A stretch of 64,000 bases of DNA from Archegozetes longisetosus. Taxonomy: Eukaryota; Arthropoda; Arachnida; Sarcoptiformes; Trhypochthoniidae. The first letter of the stretch is position 1. Each line of letters begins with the position of its first letter. Shown here piece after piece: positions 48,348 to 62,437 of this stretch. Under the pieces are notes generated by a model that saw only the letters and a list, made by a program, of their open reading frames with translations, had not been told where the DNA came from and did no database searches. Where the stretch lies: assembly GCA_018873245.2 (NCBI GenBank), contig JAEMBT020000007.1, forward strand, positions 8,873,129 through 8,937,128, in the 5' to 3' direction. The position numbers and the translations under genes are program-made.

Positions 48348-49742
48348 TGTAAAATAAAAAACAACTTTGTCTCGTTCTTGTCTGTCAGTAAGCCAAGCAA
48401 AGAAAGCAACAATCTAATTACTTATCATACTTGGGACTTACTCTCAAAGGCAACTAATTTAAACAATTATTTAAACCTAAAACAAATTAAATTATGCTCC
48501 TTAACGAAAAGTTACGTCTAATATATCATACAAAATGTGTCGATGATGTAAAGTTAGAATTGATGCCTTATTTCGATCACATTGATTTGATGAAATGCAA
48601 ACGTTGATATACACTCGATGAGCTTACAACAACGCATAGCAACGTGAAACGATGAGTTGTTAGGCGAGCGTGTCTGTCTCCAATAAAATATCACACAATA
48701 TTCAGCTCTTTTCTTAATGACTTAAGGCAAAAAGAGAATTTCAATTAAAGATTTGATCGTGACAAGGAAGATGAAATGGCAACTGCACTTTCCTTGTTTC
48801 CATGCATGCCTTTAAAGTGACTTCCTGCACACGTAAAAAGCCAAACTTTTTACATCAATCGTATTCTTTGCTCTATTGAAAAGCAACATTTGGTTGTAGT
48901 TATGAATCTATAGCTTATTTTACAGTTATCTATCACTTCAAACGAACTACTGGTAAACCCTTTTCGCAAAAAAATGTCACTTTTTGAAGCAACTAATATA
49001 ATAAGTTATTTCGAGGCATAAATTGTTGAGAAATAAGCTAAGTTTTCGCTATAAAAATGAATTTGAAAGATTGCAATTGAATGGTATCATAATATTAGTT
49101 AATAACTTATTTTCGGCTGGTCCTAACTTTTATATATTTTATAGTTTGCAGTAGATTCATATGATTTGCTTTGAAGGCGATAGCCCACAATGTCATTTAG
49201 GGTCAACTATTTTGTGGTTTGGAATTTGATTCAGTAGCTATAATACCGAAGGAATTTATGTTTTTCTGCGTGACATTCAGTCTCATACTGGATAAAGAAT
49301 TGCTATTCAAACGTCTTTGCATTGAATTATTCCTGTATTATATGATGGATAAGATCGGGAAATATGTAAGAATATTAGATAAGAATCGTCCTATGCATTG
49401 AAAATGAATAATGAAATAGTGAGATATAACTGATTCATGATACGCTATAAAAAAGTTTTTAATCTGACTAAAAAACGTATGCGATAAACAAAACTTTATT
49501 ATATGATATAACGGCAGTTTAATGTTTGATGCATTGCGATTGCAATTTTTACGAGCATCGGGAATGTCAAAGAATTAAACTTTATGATCAGTAATTTTTA
49601 GCCCCTTTTCTAAAAGTTTCAGAATAATCTTATGCTTGAATCGAGCGTTTGGATCATTTTTCGTAACAGGTATATAAAACGGTGGAGTGCACTAATTTTA
49701 TGTTATGGCTTTTTTACTCATGAAGCATGAAAACTTTTAAAA

Positions 49743-49744
<2 letters not shown>

Positions 49745-49810
<66 letters not shown>
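49745..49810. repeat. Long (CT)n microsatellite
   Basis: About 66 bp of uninterrupted CT, the longest simple repeat in the window. Confidence 0.97.
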
Positions 49811-49815
<5 letters not shown>

Positions 49816-52800
49816 TGCTATGGGAATGGGATCACTCGTCCGCGATCCATAGGAGCCATAATATTATTGCCGTAACGTTGAGCAAAGGTATGTTATAAGA
49901 CTATATTGTACAGTACAGTACACTTTGCAAATACATAGAGAGGTGATAATAAAATAAACAGATGGACTGAATGCCTGAATACGTTGGGATCAAAATCGGC
50001 GCAGCTGTGGAGACATAAAAAATGTATTCTATTCGCAAACCCATAACTTATCCAACTATACTATGGCTCTAAAGGGGTTTTTTAGCTTAAAAGCAAGTAA
50101 TGCATAACTAGCAATATGTTAGAAAAATTTAGACTCTTATTAAGCTTTTCCGAACTGATTCACACTTGGCTTTTGAATTTGTATCATCTTTTTTTAGCTA
50201 TTTCGCTACTTATAGCCTGTCAGGTCTTTCACTAGCAAGCAAATTTCATGGAAAATCCTCTTGAATTAAAAGTTTAATTCGAGCCCTAAACCGATAGACC
50301 TCTTGTTGCAGTATTGTATGCAAAAGATTAGAATGGGTTTCATCTATTTTAATCTCCAAAATCTTGTGGTCTTATTGAATACAATCGAACCACTAAATGT
50401 GGTTCAGAGCCTAACTTAGGTATGCCTATAGTATACCTTTCTATCAGCTATTGGTTTCGTTAGCCGAACATATCGTTTGTTGATTAAACCTATCGAACTG
50501 TTTCTCACTGTTTTAACAAACATTTCTAAAGTGAGTCACTTCCACATAGCTGTGAGAATCGAATTTGACAAAAATATGACACATCATTTCATATCTATCT
50601 AATCACTTGGATGCGCACATCTGAAACTATTTTGTTTTCACTGTTTTATTTGATACTAATAGTGCACATCTGCCTCATTATGTTTAATGAAGTTTCCCAC
50701 AGGAATATCTCATTGATGCGAAAATATGTATTACAGGTATTGGATTGTAAAATATTACGGATGGATTCAGTAGCTAATGCATGCAAAAGTAATGTTCCGT
50801 TTGAATCTCCATTTTCAGCTTCGATAATTAACAAACTCTACAAGTGGAACATTATTTTAGCCATTTTTAATGAACAAATTCAAATTTTCTGAAGATCTAG
50901 ACTAAAATTTGATTATTTCTGACAAAGTGTGCTTAAAAGTATTCAGAATCTTAATAAATTGACCGAAGTAAGATATTAACATACTAAAACAAACTGAAAA
51001 CGCTATCTAGTTCTTCTTAGCTTTACTTATGATTTTATAAGTTTTGTGAGACATTAACCGCCAAAATTTGAGCTCTTCTGATATATGAGTGAATAAATAT
51101 GAATTTTAAACTGTGTTATTCACTTATCTGATGCAGTACTAGCTCTATAATGCCATAAAAATTGGTATTATAGTTGCTCAATAGAACCTGCAATAGGATC
51201 TCTTCTGCTCAATGATGACACGATAAAAGCGAAATATAGGACAAGAATAGAAAAATAAAACTCTTAATTTCATAAATTGTTGGATAGTATAAAGTCTGAT
51301 GATCTAATCTGGTCATAGGATTCAGTCTCACGAATGAATTGAGAAGGTATTATATAACGGATGGTCTGATGGATGAGAAAAGACAGGTAATGGTTGACAT
51401 GATATAAGCCCTAATATTGAATTCAGAGTTTTCTCATATGAAATTGACAAAAGTATTTAATGTCTCGATTTAGTTAAGTTAATATGATCTTTTTAGACAT
51501 ATGGCACAAAAAGAGACTCAGCTTTCTTTGGAAATGAGCAGTGGTTGATGTGAAGGAATGGTATATTTTTTAGTTTGCGCTTCTTATTCAACAACCTAAG
51601 TGACATCAAAGATGACGAATTGGTTGAGCAAACGTTATTCTTTAAAATGATAATAAAGATTCGCTTACATGGAGCTATTGTTATAGAAACATCGGAAGAG
51701 AATATTCATTTTGATGGTATGGATCGGAACAACCCCTTCATTTCTATCTGATATGTGCAGTCCTGCGAATTCCGATGCCTTCAATGGATTTGATGCCACT
51801 TTTTATATAGCCAGGTGTGTGCTTTGGTTCCTGCCTTATCGATCGATGACAATAATGCATCTGCTATACAGCTATTATACATTATGGCAATATATGTTAT
51901 ATTCAATTTTACCCTCCTTTATGCTAATAACCCTCAAAACAATCTGAAGCTCTATATGAGCTATTATGCTTCTCCTCTATAGTTTTAAATATTAACCTCT
52001 CGTTTTTATTAATTAACTTAGTTACTTCAAAGTTATTGAGTTTACTGTTGAGATCGGTTCAATTTAATTAGATTAGGCTAGGTTAGATTAAGTTATAGTT
52101 AGATTATACATATGTAAGATATGTATGAATAACAATGTAGGAAAGTATGATTATTTCTCAATTGTTTCAGTTGTCAGTTTGAAACCAGATTTAATGCTAA
52201 ACGATCAGGAAAATGTCATAAATGAAGCAAGGAATGGAAACCTGCTGGGACTAGCATTAAGTGCGAAATTGAATTGGACAGGACTGAAGTGAAGCAAAAA
52301 TGAAGTTGTGGGAATTACTGAAGAAAGTGAAAATTCTTTCTAAGCGTATGCCTACTTTTGCGATATGGAGCTTGAATTAAAAGAGGGAAATTCAAAGGAT
52401 TATGTAACCCAAGGCTTTGTTAACTATTTCTAAATTCTTTTCAGTTGAACTTCATAAAAACATGTAATCTTTTGATAATCGTTACAGTTATATAAGTTCA
52501 CTGATGAGATGGTGTCTTATATCAAAGTAGTAGCATTAGAGATGATTGTTGTGGCCTCCGTTTCAACCATCAAAAAGGGTTTGGGTTGAACGCATCGATG
52601 ATTTCAATGTTCAAACTATCAGAGAATGCCATTCAATCTGTCCAAATTGATGTACGAACAACTCTTGGCGCAGGGCTTTCACAAATCCAAGTTTGCTTCT
52701 CTTCAACACATTAAGATAGAGCACACATCAACGTGAAGGACAATCTGACATTCTTTGGGTAAAATTTGTGATAGTTTTTTAGTTGGTTTTTGTTAGTGAC

Positions 52801-55697
52801 AGGAAGGGAAGCCGTTAAATTTCCAATCGATTTGCCTGTTCTCCTTCTACTAGCATTTCAAGCTTGCAAATCGACTCTGGCATATGCCGAATTACACCTT
52901 ACAGCGCAAATTGTCCTGCTAAATAGCATATTAATAAGACATAAATTACTGTCTCTATCTGCATAAAAAACAAGTCACATTCTCCTTGTATCAAATTTTA
53001 CATCTGCTATTATATACTAGTACTGCATTTCGTTCAAAGTATTATCAATGAAAGCGAGTTTCGAAAGACATGTGCAGTAAGTCTGCATAATTTGTATGAA
53101 TTCCGTTATGCTTTCTCGGACTCTCCCAGTCATATCGTCCAAACTATGATAGCGTTGTATATAAAGTACTGCACCTCAACTAAAAACTTATTATATAAAG
53201 CATCAAATGTATTATACCTGTTGAATTGAAGCTTATAATAGTTTCTGAAATCCAAATTGTACACTTGAATGGTGTTTCTCAATGTAAAGAATATTAATGA
53301 TTGTGAAGTGAATGCTTTGAAACCCTTTCTGGTATAACAAGGGGCGGTTCTGTATCAGCATGTATTACTCTATGAAAAAATTGACAGTCGATTCTCAATC
53401 TCAATTCTATATGAATTCCGTTATACACTACCCGACTCAATACCTTCCGCTTTCAACTATTTTTCATGTTTTTTTGTAAGATCTTAGCAAACTTAAAGCT
53501 GAAAAATGACGAAAATCACTATTGAAAAATGTTGATCACAGCTTGTTATTTATACTGAAGATGACACATTTGTCAATTAAAGTCATCATTTAGTAGACTA
53601 ATAATTGAAAACTGCACCTTTACAAAGTAAATTTAGACATACTTTGACTAGAATGCTAATCAGTGATTGAATATTAACTTAAAAATCAGTTAAATTGTAA
53701 ATTAGTGATAAGATGACCAATTTTTTCCTATATTAATTACATTCTTATTAACTGTATGAAACTGTGAATTATGAATTTTCCGAAAACTAAACTTTCTTAC
53801 GATTAAGCTTCGCAAAGGGTAACCCAATGCTATATACAGTATAGGTTAGTAAAAAACTTATATAAGAAGAACTCATAACTTGAAAAGAATATGATGGAAT
53901 AAATTTGAAGTTGAGCTATCATTGAAAATAGTTGGTATTCTTTGCAATCAATAAATTATGACATAAAAGATTTTAGAGCAATGACAATAAAAGCTGGTGT
54001 GAAGTGACTAGTCGTCAACATATTGGAAGTTTGTTCGCAAGTGTGTACTAAAAGTTATATATAGTATAAGATTCACGCCTATTATTCTCATTTTGAATTC
54101 ATTTTATTGTCAGTGTCTGCTCTCCCTATCTCTAAATATAAATTATTGTTATGGCAATTGGGAAATCGACTCAAGTTATAATTCTAATAATTCCAAGCCA
54201 TTCGACAGAAATGACCTGTAGATAATTTTTGCATTATTGTTAAAGTGTGCTCTATACCTATGGACACTTTCATCTTCTGCAGATGCTTTTCTTACTTTGA
54301 ATGCTCAACTTTTTCTCCATATATTTCACCAAATATGAAGTTTTAGTGAATAGGAGAATATATCGAGTCTAAATGGTTTTTGTTATTAGTCGTATAGTTT
54401 GAACTTTAGAAAAATGTTCCCGTTTTCCAATATCGTAAATTTTAAACAACTTGCAACAATCTCAATGTAACCTTATTGTTAAGTTTTACTTCAATGCTTT
54501 CACAGCATTTGAGAAAATCCATTTTCAAATGCTTCTAAAAAGCTTACTTTCCACAAATTCACGCAGTATTACATCTTTGGTGAAGGATCGAAAAGGATTT
54601 CAAGTAGTTCTCAATGAAGGCTACGAACATTTTGCGCACACGTTAACTTTCATGAAATTGCGAACAACTTAAATATTCTACAATAAAACTCTTTATCGCC
54701 TAATAAAGTGCACAAAACAATTATTGTGAGGCAAATGAAATAAGAATAACAGGATTAACGAGAACTCTATTCGAGAAAACAAGTTGAATGTGTTTAGGAT
54801 AGATTGAAAACATAGTTAGGTTGGGTCATGACTCATAAAGTAAGATTAAAAAGCATTGGAAGAGAAAAATTGAGGTTTCTTTTGTAGTCTATTCATAAGT
54901 TTTGCATAATATAAGACCAATTACATCGAGTTTTTCGCCATTTTTGACAGATTCCGGATGCTATAAAAATTGCCTCCTATTCCATGAGTTAGATTGACTC
55001 TTGTGACTACTTTTTATATTTAAGGTGAATTTCCCAGCCGAGTATTTCTAGCGTCAGGTCAAACGCTTCGTTATAGATTCTCCATCACTTACAATGTGTC
55101 AGATTTAGTCATGAACAAACTCTACAGAATCATTGAAGTTCACCGAATCCATGTTCATAAACAACACAAGACTACAAGTTTAAGAAAAGAACTTGTTTAT
55201 TGTTTTTGACGTGAACTATATTTTTTTCATTAAGTATTTACTAAACCTAAGCCTAATTTATATTCATTGGATCGAAACGTGTGAATACAATCAAATATTA
55301 GCTAATTATGTAAATTAAGCTCTTCTTATAAATAAGAACTGAAGTAATAAACAACATATTAGGTGACTTGGATTTGAAATTTCATCAATTAGGGCGTGAA
55401 CCTGCATCTTGATAACAAGATTGCAGATACAAGTCGGAGATCAAACTTACGGAGAAGATCAACATTTATCATCCTCGATAAGGCCAAACAGCAGTAGTGC
55501 TCGTATTCACAAAATTAAAAGATATTTTTTAGGTTCAAACAATAATTGATAAGTTTCTGCAGGTTGTAAGCAATCAATACAAACGGAAATAGGTTTGAAT
55601 TGAGTGGAAATTTAGTCGAAAATGTGTATTTTTGTGAGAACAGGAAGGATATCACTGCTGTTAGGATGTAAGGGATGTTGGGCTTGGTTTGCATAGA

Positions 55698-55746
55698 CTA
55701 ACTGTAAGCCTACTAAGCGTAAGCCTACTAACTATAAGCCTATTAC
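55698..55746. repeat. Tandem repeat, unit CTAAGCGTAAGCCTA-like
   Basis: Three copies of ACT-NNN-TAAGCCTA spaced about 17 bp. Confidence 0.7.
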
Positions 55747-58700
55747 TTCTGACTAAACTATTTTAACCGATTTACTATAAATTTGTATTTCTGCTCATAT
55801 TCATTAGACAAATACAATTGCTAATACATTAAAAACTAAAAAATTAAATACAATACAGAATAGCGCCATAGTTATAACACATACATTTATTGGGACATCT
55901 GCTTCGATGCAAAAAAAGACAGAATAACAACAGTTTCAAAACGGGTCAAATCCTCTGTTGGTTATGCTTTAGTACTTATTGCGTGGAAGCAATGGTTGTA
56001 TTATTGATAGGACTTGAAATTCTTTAACACATCAAAAGCAGCTTTCATAATGAAGGATATTAATGATTATATGATGAATAGAAACCATTGGAAAATCAGT
56101 TTTGCTCTATCAAGAGGTGGTTCTGCATGTCTTTTGACAAATCGCACAATAAATGAAGTAAACGCTCCCATACTTTATATAACATTTAAATAATAAAGGG
56201 ATTCAAGGATTCAAAGAGTTGTTCTCCCCTTTTGTAAAATATTTGTTCAGCATTTTCTCAAACTATCATTAATAACAAACTGACTAATCTATAAATGTTT
56301 GCGATCAACGTTTTTTTATCTTATCAAATGATAAATTAATCTTAATACAACTTTCAGGCTTTCTACTCAAGATCTTACTTCAATACTTAATATAGGTTTA
56401 AAGTAGGCTTTGGCGCCAAATACTCCTTCAAAGTTGAAAATACTTCTCATAAGTTTATTAAGATCTGAAATCTTGCATTAAAGTAGTATAAAATGACCAA
56501 TAGGTTATAACTAACGTACAAACAGGTAACAATTATAGACAGGTAAGAGTGCATCTCAACTTATTAGTAATGATTGACAAGAATGCACCCAAAGTATGAT
56601 ATGAACATTTTGAAAATAACGTGTTTTTCACTCATATTTTGCAAGTATTCTCATCAGTTATCCGAATAGATTGAAACACTTTGTCATTATCCTGACTGTA
56701 AGTTGTAGTATAACTTATAGACCAATTGATAAACATAACAAACTAATCGACCAAATCAGATGTAAAGTAGAAATTACAACAAAGATTTATTTAAGTAAAC
56801 TTGATTTTACTATTTCCTAAACTAACGTTTATTTCGTTAGTCAGTGGTAAACAAGAAAAGTTAATTGCAGTCCATAGATCATCGATTAGCCTTACGTCTG
56901 AATTGACCGAATAGGAACTCATCAATCGTTTTTGTGATGCAGCCAAACATGACACGCTGTATGTCAAAGTGTGTATCGACTACTGTTAGGTTTAAGAGTG
57001 TTTTCTAAAATACATTCTAATCTATCTAGCTCGAGCATGTAGTTAAGCGCTTCTTAAAAATCAATAACAATTAAGCCGTGATTTTCTGTGGAGTTTTGTA
57101 TTGTTTTTTGTGAATTCACTTAAGTGCGTGTCAAAGCTAACAGCTTTTACTGTATTTTCTTACACTGAGTTTTTGAGCCAAAAATTGCAATCTTGTTATG
57201 ATAAATGACCACATTTAAGGCATTTATTCAGACTGGACTTGTTTGAAATATTCGTGCCATAAATTGGACTTAAGAAGAGATTGTTATGAATGCTTAATTT
57301 GAATTATTTAACAACTAAATTGTTAGCTAATAATGTTGATATGGAAATCTCTTAACCTAAAAACGACACTCAGGAGGAAACTAACGCAACCGCTATTTAT
57401 TAAAATTGGAAAATGCATCACTACAAGTTAAATACTCTATATTATAGTCATATTAAACAATAACATGAAAACCATCAAAACAGGATTTCAAACTATCATG
57501 TGCACTGCTTTGAAATGTTCAATTTTAATCATAACTTATCGACAGTATGATTGTTATGCTCAAAATGTGAAATTCTATTTTCTTATAGATTTTGCTGCTC
57601 CAAAGTCTCGTAATTGATAGCATGCACTTAAAATTCATAGTAATCACAAGCATTCAGACAAATTAGCAAAAATAGATCCGACTCCACATTTTCAATTGAA
57701 TAAAAACGGTCCGTACGAAAGTTTCAAACTGAGCTAAACAAAACGATTCCTATAAAAGTTTGAAACGAAAAACTTAAAAAAACTTAAAAAAAACTTAAAC
57801 TATCAGAATTGGGATTGAAATATTGATATAGATTAAGTTGGACCTGAAAAATAGCTAATTTAGGTTAGTATCGCAGTCGGTTTGGTTTGTATTTTGGAGG
57901 TTGAGGTAATGAAAAAATTGAAATAATTAAAATATTTTCAAAGCCCTACAGCTACGTTTTACCAAAACACTGAAGACACCACGAGATGCTTCTTGAGGAC
58001 CACAAATAAACGCTTCTTTAGATCACTGAAAGACCAGTTTAATGGTGACCTTCAATACTAAAATCTTAAACCTTAATAATAGCCAAATGTGTTTATTTCT
58101 TCAAAATGTTGTATTGTTGTTAGTTTACAAACTTATATAGTCTTGACCTCACTTTGAGTCATAGTTTCCATTCAAATACGCCTAACATTGAGATATGAAT
58201 CTTATTTTCTGATAGACAAATACATGTATTTTCATTCTACTATTAGTCCATTGAATTGATTTTAAAGAGTTTTGAAATCAATGAGAACATAAGTGATACT
58301 CATTCCTACGATTGACTACTGAGAAAAACAATTCAACGAAATGGATTGTAACTTGATGCAGTGTTGTTTTGGAGGCCAGTTTGTCCAAATGGTAGATGGT
58401 ATATAAAAAGCACAAAATTCTTGTTTGCTAAAAACAGGTGTATGAAAGGCCAACCAATTGGCTCAAGGATTTCATTTCAATGTAAAGGAATTTAGGCGTA
58501 ACTCAAAACAAATTTGTTTTCTTAGACGTCTTCTATTAACTTTCAATTGTTTGAAACATTATTCGCAACTATTTGATTGCATTAAATCAATAAATATAAG
58601 CTTTTCTTAGTTGGTGGCAAAAGTTCAAAAGTGAAGTCAACTTCAATTTGAATGATAAGTTAACTGTAAACTTAACTGTAATTAAGCAGAACTTGCATTG

Positions 58701-60495
58701 TGTTGAGTATAAAAAGCTGGATATCCTCTTATACTATAATGACTTGACGAGTCAATTGAGGCTTTTCTAAATTCAATTTCATACACTTTCAAGCAATCAC
58801 ATTGAACAGGTGCACAAATGCAACATTTATTGTCGCTTTGCCTTTCCGTCAAATGCTATCACTATTTGAATATATTTCAATACAACCTGTCTATTAATTT
58901 TGTCAATATGTATCATTTTAAGTCTAGCGGAACAAATTAATGCAATCCTTCGAAAGACTACAATCAAATGAGCTCACATTGTGTACGCATCTGTCTCTCA
59001 AAAGCTTAAAAATAGAGTTTGAGTCCGGTATTGTTTAGTGTAATTCACACTTCTTATCAATAGAAAACGTGAAACATAGCGAGTAATTTGCACGAAATTG
59101 TATTTGTCATCAGAATTGCATTATAATCTAGCCTTAGCCGTAATTCACATCTAGTGATGGCTTAAATCACAACTTCTGGACCCGAAATATGAAGTTAAAG
59201 CGAAGCAGTGGTTGACATGAGAGCTATAAAATGTAAGCCTTAGGCCAAATTCGTGAGTAAACGACAGGTGCAAACGTGAACACAATTTCCAAAAAAGTTC
59301 ATTTTCTCCGCCTTTTACAATAGAAGATAGTAAACAAGTGGCGCAAACATTTATTTGCAACAATACACGTCAATTGATTGGCTTTTCCATAATTTAGCCA
59401 AACATAATCAATTAGTATAGATGCTGCCAAAGTTATCTGTTAATTGTCATTTAATGCTTACTTTAAGCATTAAGTTTCTCACATCCAATTTAGACCAACA
59501 TAACATTCATAGTTTGAGACGTTCAAAATAAAGCCAAATCTCTTGTAATCGCATTCGATGCGAGAGTTGGACTTCAATTGCACAAAGTTGTCTTAAGATA
59601 AGAATTATAAGTTTTATCTGAAATTGTAGTTCAAACTCAGTCTGTTTATTAGTGTTATGATATACGCGTATTCTATACGATGGATTATAAGTAAGCTGCA
59701 CCTAAAATCTATGCAAAAAGTTCTTCGTTGTAAACTTACTTTAAAAAGACACTGATACTATACAGTTACCAAGTCTTATTATTGTTGTTAGTCTACTCAA
59801 AGTATGAAATGGAGATTTTCAAAATTTTCAAAATGATCAGATATTTTCCACTCATATTTCGTGCGTACATTTTTGTCAGTAATTATTAATAAGCTAAAAC
59901 AAGCTAATATCTTGGTGACTGCACAAGATGTCAACTGGCCTTAAGTTGACTATAATTTTAATAGACAAATACCGTCTCAGTTAATGTCTTTAAATGTTTG
60001 CTTAGAAAATTTGACTCGTCTTTCACTTTGGTGGAACTTAAAAGTAATGAAATCATGTTTACAGACATAAAAAAGTGTTTTTTAGAGGAAATAGTTTGAT
60101 AAAATTACGAATTTTACTCGGAAGACTCAAAAAGTAAATCAACAGTTGATATGCACTACTTCGAAAACTCTTTTGGAAATAAAGTCAAAATACTGATAAT
60201 AGTTATCTTAAAATAAACAAAGACTTCTTTAGCTAATTGAAGCACAGATGACTAAACATTAAAAATAATACGTTGCAAATCCACTTGAAATAATCATATG
60301 ACTCTTCAAATAGATTCAGATATAAAATGCTTAAGGATCGATTCAATTGACAATTTTAGTTGTAGTCTTATCGATCGTATTAGTAGACGAATCATTTGAC
60401 GATTTTTTCGACAATTTATATTACCCAAAAACTTTCGCTTAGACTTAAAACTTAAACTAAAACTTAATGTCCAAGTAAAACCCGAAGTGTTGCAA

Positions 60496-62305
60496 ATGCA
60501 AACAATGCAGTTATTAGTGTTTATCTCGAGTGTAATCTTATCATTTAATTATTGTTCAGCGTTTAGTTTGGATTTTTTCGGATACAATGTAAACTCAGAT
60601 GAAATAAACAATAGAACAAACAATGGATGGAACACAACAATTTGGGCCGTTTTGGTGGCAGGTTCTAGTGGTTGGTACAATTACAGACATCAGGCGGATG
60701 TATGTCACGCATATCAAGTTCTTCGTGAACATGGAATACCTGACGAGAACATAATTGTGATGATGTACGACGATATCGCACACAATGAACTAAATCCAAC
60801 TCCTGGAGTCATCATTAATAAACCAAATGGAACAAACGTATACCAAGGAGGTTAGATTACAATTATGTTCAGCCAATTTTCAGTTCATTCTTCTTGATTA
60901 CACACGATTTTAATGCCTTTCCTAACTTATTGTAGTTCCTAAAGATTATATCAATAAAGAAGTGACTCCAGAAATGCTGCTCAAAGTATTGCAAGGAGAT
61001 CAAAGCCTCCACGCTAAAGGTCGTAAGGTAGTCAGAAGTGGTCCAAACGATCACATATTCCTATATTTCTCCGATCATGGAGCGCCTGGACTTATCGCCT
61101 TCCCAAACGATGAACTCTATGCCAAAGATTTGAATAATGTTTTGAAGAAAATGGCAAAACAGAAAAAGTTCAATAAAATGGTTATTTATATAGAAGGTTA
61201 GCAAATGCTAAGTATGCTTAACAACGATTAAGAATGTTTAAAATCGTAATTTATAGCTATCAAATTTGGCTTCTAAGATGATATATACTGCTTTAACTGA
61301 ATTATTTTCCATAACTATTAGATTTTACAGTTAGACACGACTTCTATGAATAAGTCGTATATCAAAGTCGTCTCACGAATATCTTATATATTCTTTTGAA
61401 ATGATAAGTAGAGAAAACCGGTAGAAAACAATTTGCACGCTTAATATATTAAGTTTTACTGTACTTTAATAGTACTTAATTTTTATTAATGTAATAATTG
61501 TCATGAATTTATATTTAAAGCGTGCGAAAGTGGTTCTATGTTTACTGGATTACTGCCTAATAACATAAACATCTTTGCGACCACTGCCGCCAATTCCACC
61601 GAATCCAGTTATGCCTGTTATTTTGACGAACAAAGGGAGACATATTTGGGTGACGTCTATTCAATCAATTGGATAGAAGACAGTGACAGCAGAATATCAT
61701 TAAGAACGGAAACATTACAGCAACAGTTCAGTCTAGTTCTTAAAGAAACAACTAGCTCGCATGTGCAGGAATTCGGAGATAGGAGTATAGGACGCCTTCA
61801 TTTGAGTCAGTTTCAAGGATCAAAAAAGTATAATGACACATACGATGGCAAAATTGCAATAAGGGATGCGGTGCCGAGCGGTGATGTGCCGCTGCATATC
61901 GCACAAAAGAAACTGCTTAAATACAAAGACTCACAACAGCGTTATATAAATCACCTCCAATACGAGCAAATCTTGACATCCAGAGACTTTCTTACAAACT
62001 CTATCAAACGTCTGCTCCAAGAAATTCAATTCAGATCTGTTTCATTTGATACTATTTGGAACCAAAAGAAACCGCTAACTAATCACGAGTGTTATATAAA
62101 CTTACTCGAAAAGTTTGATAATCATTGTTTCGATCTTTCGACACATCCTTTTGCCCTCAGATTTCTTTATGTATTTGTCAATATGTGTGAGAGTTTGCAA
62201 GACGACGATGACGGAAATGGGTCTATAATTGAGGATTGGATTTCAACCATTGTTCAGCACTGTTCGCGTCACATATCTGGACATCCATTCAAACAGATTG
62301 TTTGA
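60496..62305 (+). CDS. LGMN: Legumain (asparaginyl endopeptidase, family C13)
   Basis: Exons 60496-60850, 60936-61196 and 61521-62305 (introns 85 and 324 bp, GT/AG, consistent phase) encode 466 residues. A hydrophobic signal peptide ([17 protein letters not shown]) leads into [24 protein letters not shown] and [10 protein letters not shown], hallmarks of legumain. The catalytic dyad is H166 in YFSDHGAPG (with D165 before it, as in the D-H pair of human legumain) and C207 in EACESGS, created across the second splice junction; the H-C spacing of 41 equals that of human H148/C189. [14 protein letters not shown] and [10 protein letters not shown] follow, then a less conserved C-terminal prodomain with cysteines matching the death-domain-like LSAM region. 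Function: lysosomal/gut protease cutting after Asn (Asp at low pH), made as an acid-activated zymogen; in ticks and mites it takes part in digestion. ATG 60505 is an alternative start. A poly(A) hexamer lies at 62432. Confidence 0.95.
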
Positions 62306-62431
62306 TGAAAAAGGGCCACTTCAGTCGATAACACATATTTTATTATAGATATATTTAACGCTTTATAAGTTCTTTAGACATGTCTTTTGCACCAATACTC
62401 AAAAGTACAATACTTTTACTAAATTTAATTG

Positions 62432-62437
62432 AATAAA
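62432..62437 (+). terminator. Candidate poly(A) signal of legumain
   Basis: AATAAA 127 bp past the stop codon. Confidence 0.5.

Larger units (their letters stand above)
36825..60495. other. 23.7-kb gene-free region between snail and legumain
   Basis: No frame has recognisable similarity or convincing splice-linked coding potential. Visible features are microsatellites, short tandem repeats (listed separately) and AT-rich DNA. A 133-codon minus-strand frame at 38839-39240 lies in a slightly GC-richer patch, but I do not recognise it. Unannotated non-coding RNA or regulatory DNA is possible. Confidence 0.5.
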
